Positions 8,028-17,201 of a stretch of 64,000 bases of DNA are shown here, in pieces (the stretch's first letter is position 1; each line of letters begins with the position of its first letter). This stretch comes from an uncultured Collinsella sp. (lineage in GTDB: Bacteria > Actinomycetota > Coriobacteriia > Coriobacteriales > Coriobacteriaceae). Both the position numbers and the translations under genes were made by a program. The DNA lies in the NCBI GenBank assembly GCA_959599915.1, contig CAUGJE010000002.1:186001-250000 (forward strand), given 5' to 3'. A model generated the notes under the pieces. It saw only the letters and a list, made by a program, of their open reading frames with translations. It had not been told where the DNA came from and ran no database searches.

Positions 8028-8063
8028 AAAAAGGCCTCCGGAGCTGTTGCTCTGGAGGCCTTT
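8028..8063 (-). terminator. Terminator of the first acetate kinase gene
   Basis: AAAGGCCTCC (8030-8039) pairs with GGAGGCCTTT (8054-8063). Read on the minus strand it ends in TTTTT, 22 bp past the ackA stop. Confidence 0.8.
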
Positions 8064-8085
8064 CGTTTACTTGCAAATGCGCGCG

Positions 8086-9264
8086 TTAGTTGTTCTTGGT
8101 CAGACGCTCGACGTCGTGGGCGATCATGTATTCCTCATCGGTGGGGATGACCATGACCGTGACGGAAGAGCCGGCGGCGCTGATGACCTGCGGGCCGTTG
8201 CCCACGGCCTCGCGGTTCTTATTGTTGTCGATGCGCACGCCCAGCCACTCAAAGCAGTCGCAGAAGGCCTTGCGGATCGACCAGTCATTCTCGCCGATGC
8301 CAGCGGTAAAGGTGATGGTATCCACGCCCGCCATGGAGGCGATCATGGAGCCGGCCTGCTGCATGGCCTTATAGGCAAACATATCGAAGGCGAGCAGGCA
8401 GCGCTCGTCACCCTCGGAGGCGCGCGTACGGATGTCGCGGGCATCGTTGGAGATGCCCGAGATGGCAAGCAGACCGGACTGCTTGTTCATCATGTCGTCG
8501 ACTTCCTGGTAGCTGTAGCCGCCCTCGCGCTGAAGATAGCACACGGTGGCCGGGTCGATGGAACCGCAACGGGTACCCATCATCAGACCGTCAAGCGGCG
8601 TGAGGCCCATCGTGGTATCGCGGCACACGCCGTCCTCAATGGCGGCAAGCGAAGCACCGTTGCCCAGATGGCATGAAAGCAGACGGTGGCAGCGCGCACC
8701 CAGGATCCCCTTGGCCATCATCCACTCGTAACGGTGGCTCGTACCGTGCGCGCCGTACTTGCGCACGTGGTACTTGTCGCACACGTCCTTGGGCAGCGCG
8801 TAGGTGTAGGCGACCTCGGGCATGGTCATGTGGAACGAGGTGTCGAAGACGGCCACGTTGGGCAGCTCCGGATACTTCTCGCGGCAATACTCGATTGCTG
8901 CGGCCTCGCCGTAATTGTGCAGCGGGGCGAGCGGGGCCACCTCAAGGATCTTAGCCATGACCTCGTCGTCAACAACTGCGGAATCATCGAAGTGCCAGCC
9001 GCCCTGAACGATACGATGCCCAATGCCATCGACCGTAAAGTCGGTCTTCTCGAGCTCCTCGAGCACGCGAGCGATAGCAGAGCGATGATCGGGGAAGGGA
9101 ACCTCCTCGGTCTGCTTGGCGCCACCGTTCTCGGAGTGGCCAAAGATACCCATGTCCGAGCCGATACGCTCGCAGTTGCCCTTGGCGAAAACCTCGCGGG
9201 TATCGGTATCCAGAAGCTGATATTTAAGGCTTGAGCTGCCGGCGTTGACAACAAGTACGTTCAT
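8086..9264 (-). CDS. ackA: Acetate kinase
   Basis: 392 residues, standard AckA length. ADP/acetyl-phosphate signatures are intact: N7 and the SSLKYQ loop, HRIVQGG, PLAPLHN, FDTSFH, AHGTSHRY (His177) and CHLGNGAS (Asn202), plus GTRCGSIDPA carrying the substrate-binding Arg. It makes ATP and acetate from acetyl phosphate. It lies downstream of and parallel to a second, equally long paralogue, and converges on pta. ATG 9264 follows AAAGGAGTC. The catalytic residues lost in the paralogue are present here, so this copy is the likely main acetate kinase. Confidence 0.96.
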   Translation of the reverse strand: MNVLVVNAGSSSLKYQLLDTDTREVFAKGNCERIGSDMGIFGHSENGGAKQTEEVPFPDHRSAIARVLEELEKTDFTVDGIGHRIVQGGWHFDDSAVVDDEVMAKILEVAPLAPLHNYGEAAAIEYCREKYPELPNVAVFDTSFHMTMPEVAYTYALPKDVCDKYHVRKYGAHGTSHRYEWMMAKGILGARCHRLLSCHLGNGASLAAIEDGVCRDTTMGLTPLDGLMMGTRCGSIDPATVCYLQREGGYSYQEVDDMMNKQSGLLAISGISNDARDIRTRASEGDERCLLAFDMFAYKAMQQAGSMIASMAGVDTITFTAGIGENDWSIRKAFCDCFEWLGVRIDNNKNREAVGNGPQVISAAGSSVTVMVIPTDEEYMIAHDVERLTKNN

Positions 9265-9378
9265 GAGACTCCTTTGCAGTGCGATACGGTCGACGCAGAC
9301 CTCTTAAGGCGACCGCATTTTAATAAGAAGTTATCACATCTTGATAAATAGCTATCAGGCATATCGCCCAACGAGCGC

Positions 9379-9417
9379 AAAAGAGGGGCTGAACGGCACT
9401 TGGTCGTCCAGCCCCTC
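9379..9417 (-). terminator. Terminator after the second ackA
   Basis: GAGGGGCTG (9383-9391) pairs with CAGCCCCTC (9409-9417). The minus-strand reading ends in four T. It separates the two acetate kinase transcripts, so each probably has its own promoter. Confidence 0.75.
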
Positions 9418-9428
9418 CCCTCTTGCAA

Positions 9429-10607
9429 TTACTTGCTGTTGACGATGCGCTCGACGTCGGAGGCGATCATGAACTCCTCATCCGTGGGGATGACGAAGAT
9501 CTTGACCTTGGAATCCTTGGCGGACAGGCACCAAGCGCCGTCGCCACGCAGAGCGTTGCGGGCATGGTCCATCTTGACGCCCATAAAGGCCAGACGATCG
9601 GCCACGCCGGCGCGGACAGCCGGAGCGTGCTCGCCGATGCCGGCGGTAAAGACCAGGGTGTCCATGCCGCACATGGAAGTGGCCATCTCGGCAGCCTTGG
9701 CGGCAATCTTGTAAACGAACATATCGAAGGCGAGCTGGGCCTCGGGGTCACCGGCAGCGGCGAGCTCCTCGACGTTGCGGCAGTCGTTGGTCTTGCCGCC
9801 GGTCACAGCCAAAAGGCCGGACTTCTTGTTCATCATCTCGTCGACCTCGTCGAAGGTGTAGCCACCTTCGCGCTGCAGGTAGCACACGGTAGCAGGGTCG
9901 ATGGAGCCGCAGCGGGTGCCCATCATGACACCGTCGAGCGGCGTCAAGCCCATGGTGGTGTCCATGCACTTGCCGTCCTCGATGGCGCACAGGGAAGCGC
10001 CGGAACCGATGTGGCACACGACGACCTTGCGAGCCTCGCCGTTGGTCATCTCGGCAACCTTCTTGGAGATGTAGCGGTAGCTGGTGCCGTGGGCGCCGTA
10101 CTTACGGATGTGCAGCTTGTCGCAGACGTCCTTGGGCAGGGCGTAGGTCTTGGCGACCTCGGGCATATTGAAGTGGAAAGCAGTGTCGTAGACCGTGACG
10201 TTGGGCAGGTCGGGATACTGCTCGAGGCAGTACTCGATAACGTTGGCCTCGGGGTTATTGTGCAGCGGGGCGAGCGGAGCAACCTCGCGGATCTTGGCGA
10301 GGACGTCCTCGTCGACGAGGGAGGAATCACCGAAGTACCAACCGCCCTGAACGATACGGTGGCCGATACCCTCGATCTTGACGCCGTTGGCCTCAAGGTC
10401 CTTCAGGACGACCTCGATGGCGACCTTGTGGTCGGGGAACTCGATGTTCTCGGTCACCTTCTTGGAGCCGTTGGCAGCGTGGGTGAAGGTACCGCCGGTA
10501 AAGCAGACGCGCTCGCAGGAGCCCTTTGCGGACACCTTGTGGGACTTGGTATCGATGACCTGATACTTAAGGGTCGAAGATCCTGCGTTGACGACCAGAA
10601 CGTTCAT
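9429..10607 (-). CDS. Acetate kinase paralogue with changed active-site residues
   Basis: 392 residues, aligning without gaps to the adjacent ackA and more than half identical by eye. It keeps N7, HRIVQGG, PLAPLHN, YDTAFH and the GTRCGSIDPA arginine. It differs at two residues important in acetate kinases: AHGTSYRY has Tyr177 where the transition-state His sits, and CHIGSGAS has Ser202 in place of Asn. ATG 10607 follows GTAGGGAG. It may have lower activity, a different acyl substrate or a regulatory role. Family membership is certain; acetate kinase activity is not. Confidence 0.88.
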   Translation of the reverse strand: MNVLVVNAGSSTLKYQVIDTKSHKVSAKGSCERVCFTGGTFTHAANGSKKVTENIEFPDHKVAIEVVLKDLEANGVKIEGIGHRIVQGGWYFGDSSLVDEDVLAKIREVAPLAPLHNNPEANVIEYCLEQYPDLPNVTVYDTAFHFNMPEVAKTYALPKDVCDKLHIRKYGAHGTSYRYISKKVAEMTNGEARKVVVCHIGSGASLCAIEDGKCMDTTMGLTPLDGVMMGTRCGSIDPATVCYLQREGGYTFDEVDEMMNKKSGLLAVTGGKTNDCRNVEELAAAGDPEAQLAFDMFVYKIAAKAAEMATSMCGMDTLVFTAGIGEHAPAVRAGVADRLAFMGVKMDHARNALRGDGAWCLSAKDSKVKIFVIPTDEEFMIASDVERIVNSK

Positions 10608-10660
10608 GTGTCTCCCTACTAACAGGCGGTGTGGCGCCGCCAGGTTACATACGCTTCAAT

Positions 10661-10694
10661 AATAAACCCAAACGCCCTCGCGCTCGGGTTTATT
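10661..10694 (-). terminator. Hairpin after the MFS gene
   Basis: AATAAACCC (10661-10669) pairs with GGGTTTATT (10686-10694) around a GC-rich loop, 34 bp past the MFS stop. The T tract is short. Confidence 0.5.
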
Positions 10695-10727
10695 GCGTTG
10701 ATATATAAGTTATCGGTGCCCAAATAC

Positions 10728-11888
10728 TCATGACCTTTGGCTTGTAAGACGAAATAGCGCGGGGATATACACAAGGGAAGAAATCCCGAGCGCGACAAGC
10801 AATACGACTCGAATGCCCGCAACGCTACTCAACACAGCGTTGAGCAGATAGAAAAGAACGGCACCCACCGCCACCATCTGGCTTTGAACCGAAATCAGTG
10901 AACAGCGCATCGAAGAATCGGCTGCCTTTTGAAAAATTGAGTATTTAATTGGAGCAAATAACGAGTACGCAACCGTCTGCAGCACATAGAACACGGGCAG
11001 CAAATTAGCCGGAGTAAGGGGAATCAAAAACAAAGCTGACAGGAAAAGGCGCACGATGCCGCAAATACGCGCAAAGCGGCCCTTGTCGACATGAGCAATC
11101 GCACAGGGCACAATAAGTCCCATGGAGGCCGAGGCAAGGAGCTGGACCGCAATGGTCACACCCGAAGCGACGGCATTCATTCCGCGACCCGCAAGCAGCA
11201 GTGAGAAAAAGTCTTCCAGGGCGACAAAAGCAAATGCCTGAGAACAGTCCATGATGAACGCTGAACGAAGAATGCCATTACCCGCAATAGCGGTACCGAT
11301 CATCTTCGGGCTAATCCCATGTTCAGGTGTCGTCGCAGTGCCCCCTCTTCGCATTTCAGGAATGCAGACAACGACAACCAACGTCAACACCATTGCGATG
11401 ATATCTGCCGAAAGACCGATGAGATATGCACCGACAGACGAAATGAAACCGCCCACGCAAGCGGAGATGGCATAAGAGGCATAGAAAACAAATCGCTCAA
11501 CGACATTAAGTCTTACGAGCTGGTCCCGAGAGACGCTGTCAATGTAAATCGCTTCTATGGATCCGCTCAGACATGCAACGGCAAAACCTTTGAGAGCGAA
11601 CGCACCGATTAAAAGTAGAGGGGAACGAACGAGAAGCAGGGCGGCGTAGTATCCAAGCATCCCCACGACGCCAACGAGACCGCTTGTCTTTCGTCCAAAC
11701 CTATCGGCAATATAGCCAGTGGGAACTTCGAGGATGAACTTACTCACTTGATATGCAATCATCATGCTAGAAATCGCCACCATCGAGAATCCGACGAATT
11801 CAAGGTAAACCGTCAGAAAATACAAAATGGTGCTGAAATTCGACAGAAAAACGAACGTCATATAAAGCAAAACCGTACGGTTTTTCAT
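10728..11888 (-). CDS. MFS transporter
   Basis: 386 residues. ATG 11888 is chosen because GGAGGGCGGAGC precedes it; an upstream TTG would add eight unlikely residues. About 12 hydrophobic segments are visible, with the MFS loop 2-3 signature ADRFGRK after VPTGYI. The N-terminal half resembles DHA-type drug or metabolite exporters, but the substrate is unknown. The base composition is clearly more AT-rich than neighbouring housekeeping genes, and a LysR gene lies directly upstream on the same strand, so the pair may have been acquired together. Confidence 0.85.
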   Translation of the reverse strand: MKNRTVLLYMTFVFLSNFSTILYFLTVYLEFVGFSMVAISSMMIAYQVSKFILEVPTGYIADRFGRKTSGLVGVVGMLGYYAALLLVRSPLLLIGAFALKGFAVACLSGSIEAIYIDSVSRDQLVRLNVVERFVFYASYAISACVGGFISSVGAYLIGLSADIIAMVLTLVVVVCIPEMRRGGTATTPEHGISPKMIGTAIAGNGILRSAFIMDCSQAFAFVALEDFFSLLLAGRGMNAVASGVTIAVQLLASASMGLIVPCAIAHVDKGRFARICGIVRLFLSALFLIPLTPANLLPVFYVLQTVAYSLFAPIKYSIFQKAADSSMRCSLISVQSQMVAVGAVLFYLLNAVLSSVAGIRVVLLVALGISSLVYIPALFRLTSQRS

Positions 11889-12007
11889 GCTCCGCCCTCC
11901 AAGAGTCAGCAATCTAAATCGGAATCTTGGAAAAGCATGAGGGCAAAGCTGTCAGCTATGTGTTGCAGGGCGTCAACATTCACTTGACGACACGAGGCCA
12001 AATGGCC

Positions 12008-12898
12008 TCACGAAGCGAGATGACGCAATAGGTGGAGAAATACCGTCTGGTGTCGATCGGTCCAGGCATTTTGTCGATAGCAAAAGTAAATGGGCAAGGC
12101 TACGTCATGTGAGGCTTCAATGGAGCACTCGCTCACTTCCGATCCATCCGATGCGAGAGAAGAGCCAGAAAAACCCAATATCAATCCCCCGGCTTGAAGA
12201 AACTCAGCCTGCGCCCTGTTTTCGTATTCGACATCACGGAAGCGAAAATTGACGAGCTGGGCTTCAGGGCATTGGTTAACCGCATTGAGACAGGGTGACA
12301 AATTAATGGGAATAGCGAGCCTGCCGCCCAGTAACTCACGAATGGTCATAGCGTCAACAGATTGATGACCCGCTGGGTATGAAAGAACCTTGAGCTCCTT
12401 TTCACCCAAATATTTTGAAGAAAGGACGCTGTCCCGTGGTTCCTCAAACGAGATAGCCGCGTCCGAAATTCCAAGTATAAGTGATTCAAAGCATGTAGCC
12501 GTTGGCTGATGCCACACATCAAGGTGAATCTGAGGGTGCGAGCGTTCAAACGAGTCATACCAGTTTTCGGCAAAAAGGCGCCCCCGCCCATGAAGGCAGG
12601 GGGCGTAAAGACGGAAATGGCCGTCGGGCGAAACGCCGCCGTTCCCCGATTGAGCGTACTTTTTGAGATCGTCGACTTGTGCCAGGATCACGCGTGCACG
12701 ACGCGCAAATTCTCTGCCCGCCGGAGACAAAACAGCCTTCCCCGCCGATCGGTTGAGCAAAACAATCTGATACTCAGATTCCAACTTTTTGATTGCCGAC
12801 GAAACGGCCTGTGGGCTCACATGAACGGCTCGAGCCGCTTTGCGCACGCCGCCGTAGTTCGCTACCGCTTGAAGGTATTCGAGTTGAGAAAGCTGCAT
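12008..12898 (-). CDS. LysR-family transcriptional regulator
   Basis: 296 residues. The N-terminal winged HTH (about 1-60) has the LysR pattern LEYLQAVANYGGVRKAARAV, VSPQAVSSAIKKLE and LLNRS. The rest is a periplasmic-binding-like effector domain (about 92-290). ATG 12898 follows TTTGGAG. LysR proteins usually control an adjacent gene; the nearest candidate is the co-oriented MFS transporter 120 bp downstream. A divergent target is not evident because the upstream HIT gene runs the same way. Confidence 0.88.
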   Translation of the reverse strand: MQLSQLEYLQAVANYGGVRKAARAVHVSPQAVSSAIKKLESEYQIVLLNRSAGKAVLSPAGREFARRARVILAQVDDLKKYAQSGNGGVSPDGHFRLYAPCLHGRGRLFAENWYDSFERSHPQIHLDVWHQPTATCFESLILGISDAAISFEEPRDSVLSSKYLGEKELKVLSYPAGHQSVDAMTIRELLGGRLAIPINLSPCLNAVNQCPEAQLVNFRFRDVEYENRAQAEFLQAGGLILGFSGSSLASDGSEVSECSIEASHDVALPIYFCYRQNAWTDRHQTVFLHLLRHLAS

Positions 12899-12939
12899 AG
12901 GTTACTCCAAAGGCAGCCAAGTCGACGGCCTACGCGCCC

Positions 12940-13275
12940 TCAGATGAGGTTCTCGCCCAGGTTCTTGCCGCCGAGGACGTGCATGTGGAAGTGCATGACG
13001 GTCTGACCGGCGTTAACGCCCTTGTTGGAGATGACGCGGAAACCGTCCTCCAAGCCCTTGGCCTTAGCGACCTCCTGGATGGCGTGAGCCATGGCGCCCA
13101 TGGTCTCGGCCGGTACGTTGTCGGCGATGTCGCTGTAGTGCTTCTTGGGGATCACGAGCGTGTGGACCGGCGCCTGGGGATTGAGGTCGTCGAACGCGAT
13201 GACCTGATCGTCCTCATAGACAACGGTCGAGGGGATCTCGTGGTTGGCGATTTTGCAGAAGATGCAATCACACAT
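12940..13275 (-). CDS. HIT-family nucleotide hydrolase
   Basis: 111 residues from MCDCIFCKIANHEIP; AGAAAGGAACC upstream fixes this ATG over a GTG six codons earlier. The N-terminal CxxC of zinc-type HIT (HINT) proteins is present, and the C-terminal histidine triad is His95, His97 and His99 in VMHFHMHV. These enzymes cleave AMP-lysine or other adenylated conjugates in the cytosol. It is followed by LysR (same strand) and preceded by xseB, with separate ribosome sites. Confidence 0.93.
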   Translation of the reverse strand: MCDCIFCKIANHEIPSTVVYEDDQVIAFDDLNPQAPVHTLVIPKKHYSDIADNVPAETMGAMAHAIQEVAKAKGLEDGFRVISNKGVNAGQTVMHFHMHVLGGKNLGENLI

Positions 13276-13324
13276 GGTTGGTTCCTTTCTCACAGACCAA
13301 GGTAATTATATTTGGTCAGGATGG

Positions 13325-13591
13325 TTAGAACGAGAGGTTGTCGTCGGTGTTGGCGGCCTCGCCGTCGGCGAGCACGTCGTTGCCGTCGATGTCCTTGAGA
13401 AGCACCGAGACCTTCTGCTCGGCATCGGACAGGCGGGTGCGCAGGCTCTTGAGGAGCTCGACGCCGCGGGTATAGCTCTCGAGCGACTCCTCGAGCTCCA
13501 TATCGCCCGACTCCAAGCTGCGAATGATGAGCTCCAGCTCCTGCGAGGCCTGCTTGTACGTAAGCTGCTCGACCGGGGTCTTCTCTGCCAT
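13325..13591 (-). CDS. xseB: Exodeoxyribonuclease VII small subunit
   Basis: 88 residues, with the helical hairpin of XseB: TYKQASQELELIIRSLESGD, then LEESLESYTRGVELLKSL. Several small subunits coat the XseA coiled coil to make the single-strand exonuclease. The acidic tail (about 70-88) is slightly longer than usual. It lies 42 bp after xseA on the same strand with its own AGGAAAGGAAAC site. Confidence 0.93.
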   Translation of the reverse strand: MAEKTPVEQLTYKQASQELELIIRSLESGDMELEESLESYTRGVELLKSLRTRLSDAEQKVSVLLKDIDGNDVLADGEAANTDDNLSF

Positions 13592-13633
13592 ATCTGTTTC
13601 CTTTCCTAAAGGTTTATCGCTATGAAACGCGGT

Positions 13634-15085
13634 CTATTCGACCGTATCGACCGTTGCCGCCACGTTGCCGTCTGCCATGCGCACGCGGATGGCGTCGCCG
13701 GGCTTAAAGGTCTTGGCGCTCGTGGCCACCCCATCATCGCTGTACGCGATGGAATAACCACGAGCAAGCACCTTGAGCGGCGACAGGGCATCGAGCGAGG
13801 CTGCCGCACGGCCCAGGTCGGACGCTGGCTTGTTGAGCATCGTGCGCCCCTGATGCTCCAGACGAGAACTCGCAAGCGCGAGCGCATGGCGCTTGCCATC
13901 GAGCCCCGAGGTGCTTGCAACCAGACGCTCGGGCAGGTGCTCAAAGTTGGAGCGGAATGTCCCGACCGAGCGCGCTATGGCGCCCGACAGGCGATCGGCC
14001 GTCAGGGCAAGCTCAGACTCGCGACGCTCGACCATAAATGTGGGGTCGTTGAGGCACGGGCGGCACGCGGCTGCATCGAGTGCGTCGCCCAGACGAGCCG
14101 TATAGGTGTCCCAGGCACGACGGCCGCGTTGGTCGAGCATTTCCAGATCGACCTGATCCGACCCGATCATCGAAGCCATCGCGGCGCCCAGACGCTGATG
14201 GCGCGTCTCGAGCACGTCGGCCAACTCCGTCATAGCCGGCGCCACCGATTCTGCCGCTGCCGTTGGCGTGGAGGCGCGACGGTCGCTCACCATGTCGCAG
14301 ATCGAGGTATCGGGCTCATGCCCAATGCCCGTCACCACAGGCACGGGACAGGCTGCCACCGCACGGGCAAGCTCCTCGTCGTTAAAGGTCATGAGGTCCT
14401 CGAAGGAGCCACCGCCGCGCACCAGCAAGATGCAATCGGGTGCCGGCGTAATGGCAGCGGCGCGGCGCAAGCCTTCAATAAGCTCTGCCGGCGCACCCTC
14501 GCCTTGCACCTTGGCACCCACGCAAACAAGCTCGACAAGCGGGTTGCGACGGCGCAGTGTGCGCTTGACGTCGTCGATCACGGCACCCGAAAGCGAGGTG
14601 ACGACTGCCACACGCGAGCAAAACACCGGAATGCGACGTTTGCGCGCCTCGTCCATCAGGCCCTCGCGACGCAGTTTTTCGGCCAACTGAGCCACCTGCT
14701 GACGCAGCAGGCCCTCCCCCGCCAGCGAGAACGAGCGGGCAACGAAGCTCATGCGACCCGTAGGCTTGTAAAGATTGAAGCTACCCTTAAAGCTCACCTG
14801 CATGCCGTCGCGCAAGTCGAAGGTACGCTTAAGGTAGGCGCCCTTCCAGATGATGCAGTCGACGGCGGCCGAGTCGTCCTTGATTTGGAAGTAGCAGTGG
14901 CCGCTTCGGGCATTGGGACCGCGGAAACCCGTGACCTCACCCAAAACGCTCAGCTGCGGAATGGCATCGAGCGCGCCGGCGGCGATCTCTACCGCTTGGC
15001 TCACGCTGAGCTCTTTGCGCTCCTGCTCTTCCGATCCGTCGAACTCGGCGGAAACGGTATTGCCGGTCAGATTCCAGCCTGCCAC
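13634..15085 (-). CDS. xseA: Exodeoxyribonuclease VII large subunit
   Basis: 483 residues from GTG 15085, selected because AAAGGGGG lies 4 nt upstream; the open frame runs nine codons further. The order is XseA-like: N-terminal OB fold (about 25-120, ISQLSVLGEV region to GSFNLYKPTGR), catalytic domain (IPVFCSRVAVVTS, RGGGSFEDLMTFNDE, GIGHEPDTSICD), then a long helical region and the C-terminal LARGYSIAYSDDG segment. With XseB it degrades single-stranded DNA in both directions and helps repair. The gene order xseA-xseB is the common one. Confidence 0.93.
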   Translation of the reverse strand: MAGWNLTGNTVSAEFDGSEEQERKELSVSQAVEIAAGALDAIPQLSVLGEVTGFRGPNARSGHCYFQIKDDSAAVDCIIWKGAYLKRTFDLRDGMQVSFKGSFNLYKPTGRMSFVARSFSLAGEGLLRQQVAQLAEKLRREGLMDEARKRRIPVFCSRVAVVTSLSGAVIDDVKRTLRRRNPLVELVCVGAKVQGEGAPAELIEGLRRAAAITPAPDCILLVRGGGSFEDLMTFNDEELARAVAACPVPVVTGIGHEPDTSICDMVSDRRASTPTAAAESVAPAMTELADVLETRHQRLGAAMASMIGSDQVDLEMLDQRGRRAWDTYTARLGDALDAAACRPCLNDPTFMVERRESELALTADRLSGAIARSVGTFRSNFEHLPERLVASTSGLDGKRHALALASSRLEHQGRTMLNKPASDLGRAAASLDALSPLKVLARGYSIAYSDDGVATSAKTFKPGDAIRVRMADGNVAATVDTVE

Positions 15086-15200
15086 GCAGCCCCCTTTCGT
15101 CATCGTGCACAAGGGCTTCGGCCCTGCGCAAATTCAAGTCCAACACATAGTACAGCGCCGCGGGGACACAAATCCCCACGGCGCCCGTCGGTCCCATTTG

Positions 15201-15905
15201 TTATCGGTTGGAGTTTCTGTTGTAACGAGCCATAAGGTAGAGCAGCTGAATGATCGAAGTGAGCGCTGCAGCAACATAGGTAAGCGCAGCGGCCGTCAGG
15301 ACCTTCTTGGCACCGTTGACCTGCTTGGAGCTCATACCCGACTGCTCAATATACGCCACGGCGCGCCGACTGGCATCAATCTCAACCGGCAGCGTAACCA
15401 GCTGGAACAGCACGCTAAACGAGAAGAAGATCAGTGCGAGGGTCGTGAGTCCCGCGATGTTCATAAACAGGCCCATGAGCAGCACGATCGTCCAGGTGTT
15501 CTGGGTAAAGTTGACGACGGGGACCAAAGCGGTGCGCACCTTCATCATGGCATAACCACTTTGACGCTGAGCGGCGTGACCCGCCTCGTGACAAGCGACG
15601 GCAACGCTTGCGACCGAACCGCCCGAACGGTTGGCGTCCGAGAGATACAGGTTGTTATCCTGCGGGTTGTAATGGTCGGTGAGCTCACCGGCGACACCCT
15701 TGATACCCACGGCATTGCAACCGCTGGCGTCAAGCATGCGGCGAGCGACCGTGGCACCCGTGTCACCGTCTGAGCGAACCTTGGACCAGGTTTTGTACGT
15801 CGAGTTGATATAGTTCTGTGCGGCAAGGCCAAGTACCGTGCAGACAAGAACAACCAGCAGGTACAGCGGGTCGATGCCAAAGCCATATCCATAGTAATAG
15901 GGCAT
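15201..15905 (-). CDS. YugP-type membrane zinc metallopeptidase
   Basis: 234 residues. One N-terminal membrane segment (about 12-30), then HEAGH at 106-110, the zinc-binding and catalytic motif, and at least two C-terminal membrane helices (about 130-175 and 205-225). This is the YugP/DUF2684-like layout of small integral membrane proteases, whose substrates are unknown. ATG 15905 has TCGGAGGAA upstream. It is separated from xseA by about 115 bp and transcribed alone or with it. Confidence 0.87.
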   Translation of the reverse strand: MPYYYGYGFGIDPLYLLVVLVCTVLGLAAQNYINSTYKTWSKVRSDGDTGATVARRMLDASGCNAVGIKGVAGELTDHYNPQDNNLYLSDANRSGGSVASVAVACHEAGHAAQRQSGYAMMKVRTALVPVVNFTQNTWTIVLLMGLFMNIAGLTTLALIFFSFSVLFQLVTLPVEIDASRRAVAYIEQSGMSSKQVNGAKKVLTAAALTYVAAALTSIIQLLYLMARYNRNSNR

Positions 15906-15969
15906 GCGAATTCCTCCGAATCGAGTTACACGTTGGAGGCATTCTACCCACTCAGCCGACTAGGCTTCC

Positions 15970-17103
15970 TTATAGCAATTCAATTTTGCCATCTTTGACC
16001 GTCAACCCCATATTGCCCGAGAGCAGATCGTCCAGGCGCGAGCCCACGAGCTCAAAGCGCCAGCCTTCGCGCAGGGGGCTCTGCTCGGGGTGCTCGATAT
16101 AGTCGGCCAGGTCATCGCGCGAGGCAATGACCGAGGTCGCCACGCCCGAGCGCTCGGAGACCAAGCGAATAAGCGCATACATAAGGTCGGTCACGCTCTC
16201 CAACTCCGGCGAAATCTGGCGATGCCCGCGCACCATGAGCGGCAGGCGGTCGTGCGGGCAGCTCGCGCCGCGTTTGATGGCCATGAGCGCGCCGTCCACA
16301 TCGCGCTCCCCCAGCTGGTCGGTGCCGCGGATGCTGCGGAACTCCTCGACGCGCACGGGATTGCGCTTGACGAGCGCCAGCAGCGTATCGTCGGACATGA
16401 CCCACTTGCGCGGGATGTTGCGGCGCTCGGCGCGGTCCTCGCGCCAGGCGGCGAGCTCGCGCGCGATGCCCAACTGGTGACGGCTGCACGAGTTGATGCG
16501 CTTGACCTTGCGGAATGCCTCGTGACGATCGGCGCGATAATGCGACTCGTCGGCCAGCGGACGCAACTCGTCGAGCACCCAGTCCACCCGGCCCAGCTCG
16601 CGCAGGCGACTCATCATCTCGGTATAGGCAACGATCAAATACTTGACGTCATCGATCGCGTACTCAATCTGCTTATCGGTCAGCGGGCGGCGCGACCAAT
16701 CGGTCAGCGACTCGGTCTTGGGCAATGAGACACCGCAAAACGTCTGCACGAGCGCGCCGTAGGAAATCTGCTGGCGCTCGCCCAAAAAGGCGGCGGCCAC
16801 CTGCGTGTCAAAAATGGGACGCGGCAGCGCGCCCACGGTATGGAGCATAACCTCCATATCCTGCGAGCAGGCGTGAAATACCTTGGTCACGCTCTCGTCG
16901 GCCATGAGTTCGGCCAAGGGAGACAGGTCGTCGATCACCAGAGGATCGACCGCGACGCTCTCGGCAGGGGTGGCAATCTGAACCAAGCACAGGCGCGGGT
17001 GGAACGTGCGCTCGCGCAAAAACTCGGTATCGACGGCAATCGCGTCGAACTCGAGGGCGCGCTGACAAAAGTCGAGCAGAGCCTGATGTGTGGAAATGTA
17101 CAT
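15970..17103 (-). CDS. rnd: Ribonuclease D
   Basis: 377 residues from MYISTHQALLDFCQRAL. DEDD exonuclease residues are visible: Asp25 and Glu27 in AVDTEFLRERT, Asp in FHACSQDMEVM and the YAIDDVKYLIVAY end motif. HRDC-type helices follow (about 210-290 and beyond). It trims tRNA 3' ends. The open frame starts 12 codons upstream at 17139, but the family begins at the MYIST strand. The ribosome site (GATGGG) is weak, so the start is moderately certain. Confidence 0.9.
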   Translation of the reverse strand: MYISTHQALLDFCQRALEFDAIAVDTEFLRERTFHPRLCLVQIATPAESVAVDPLVIDDLSPLAELMADESVTKVFHACSQDMEVMLHTVGALPRPIFDTQVAAAFLGERQQISYGALVQTFCGVSLPKTESLTDWSRRPLTDKQIEYAIDDVKYLIVAYTEMMSRLRELGRVDWVLDELRPLADESHYRADRHEAFRKVKRINSCSRHQLGIARELAAWREDRAERRNIPRKWVMSDDTLLALVKRNPVRVEEFRSIRGTDQLGERDVDGALMAIKRGASCPHDRLPLMVRGHRQISPELESVTDLMYALIRLVSERSGVATSVIASRDDLADYIEHPEQSPLREGWRFELVGSRLDDLLSGNMGLTVKDGKIELL

Positions 17104-17201
17104 ATCAACCCATCGAATAAGGTTAGGCCCGAAAAACACGGGTAGGATATCGGCATTGCCCTACAACTATACTCGGTTAGTCACAGAACGGGAACGTAAG
17201 T

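Noticed and set aside
13622..15235. 537-codon plus-strand open frame
   Set aside because: Antisense to xseA, which shows full family motifs.
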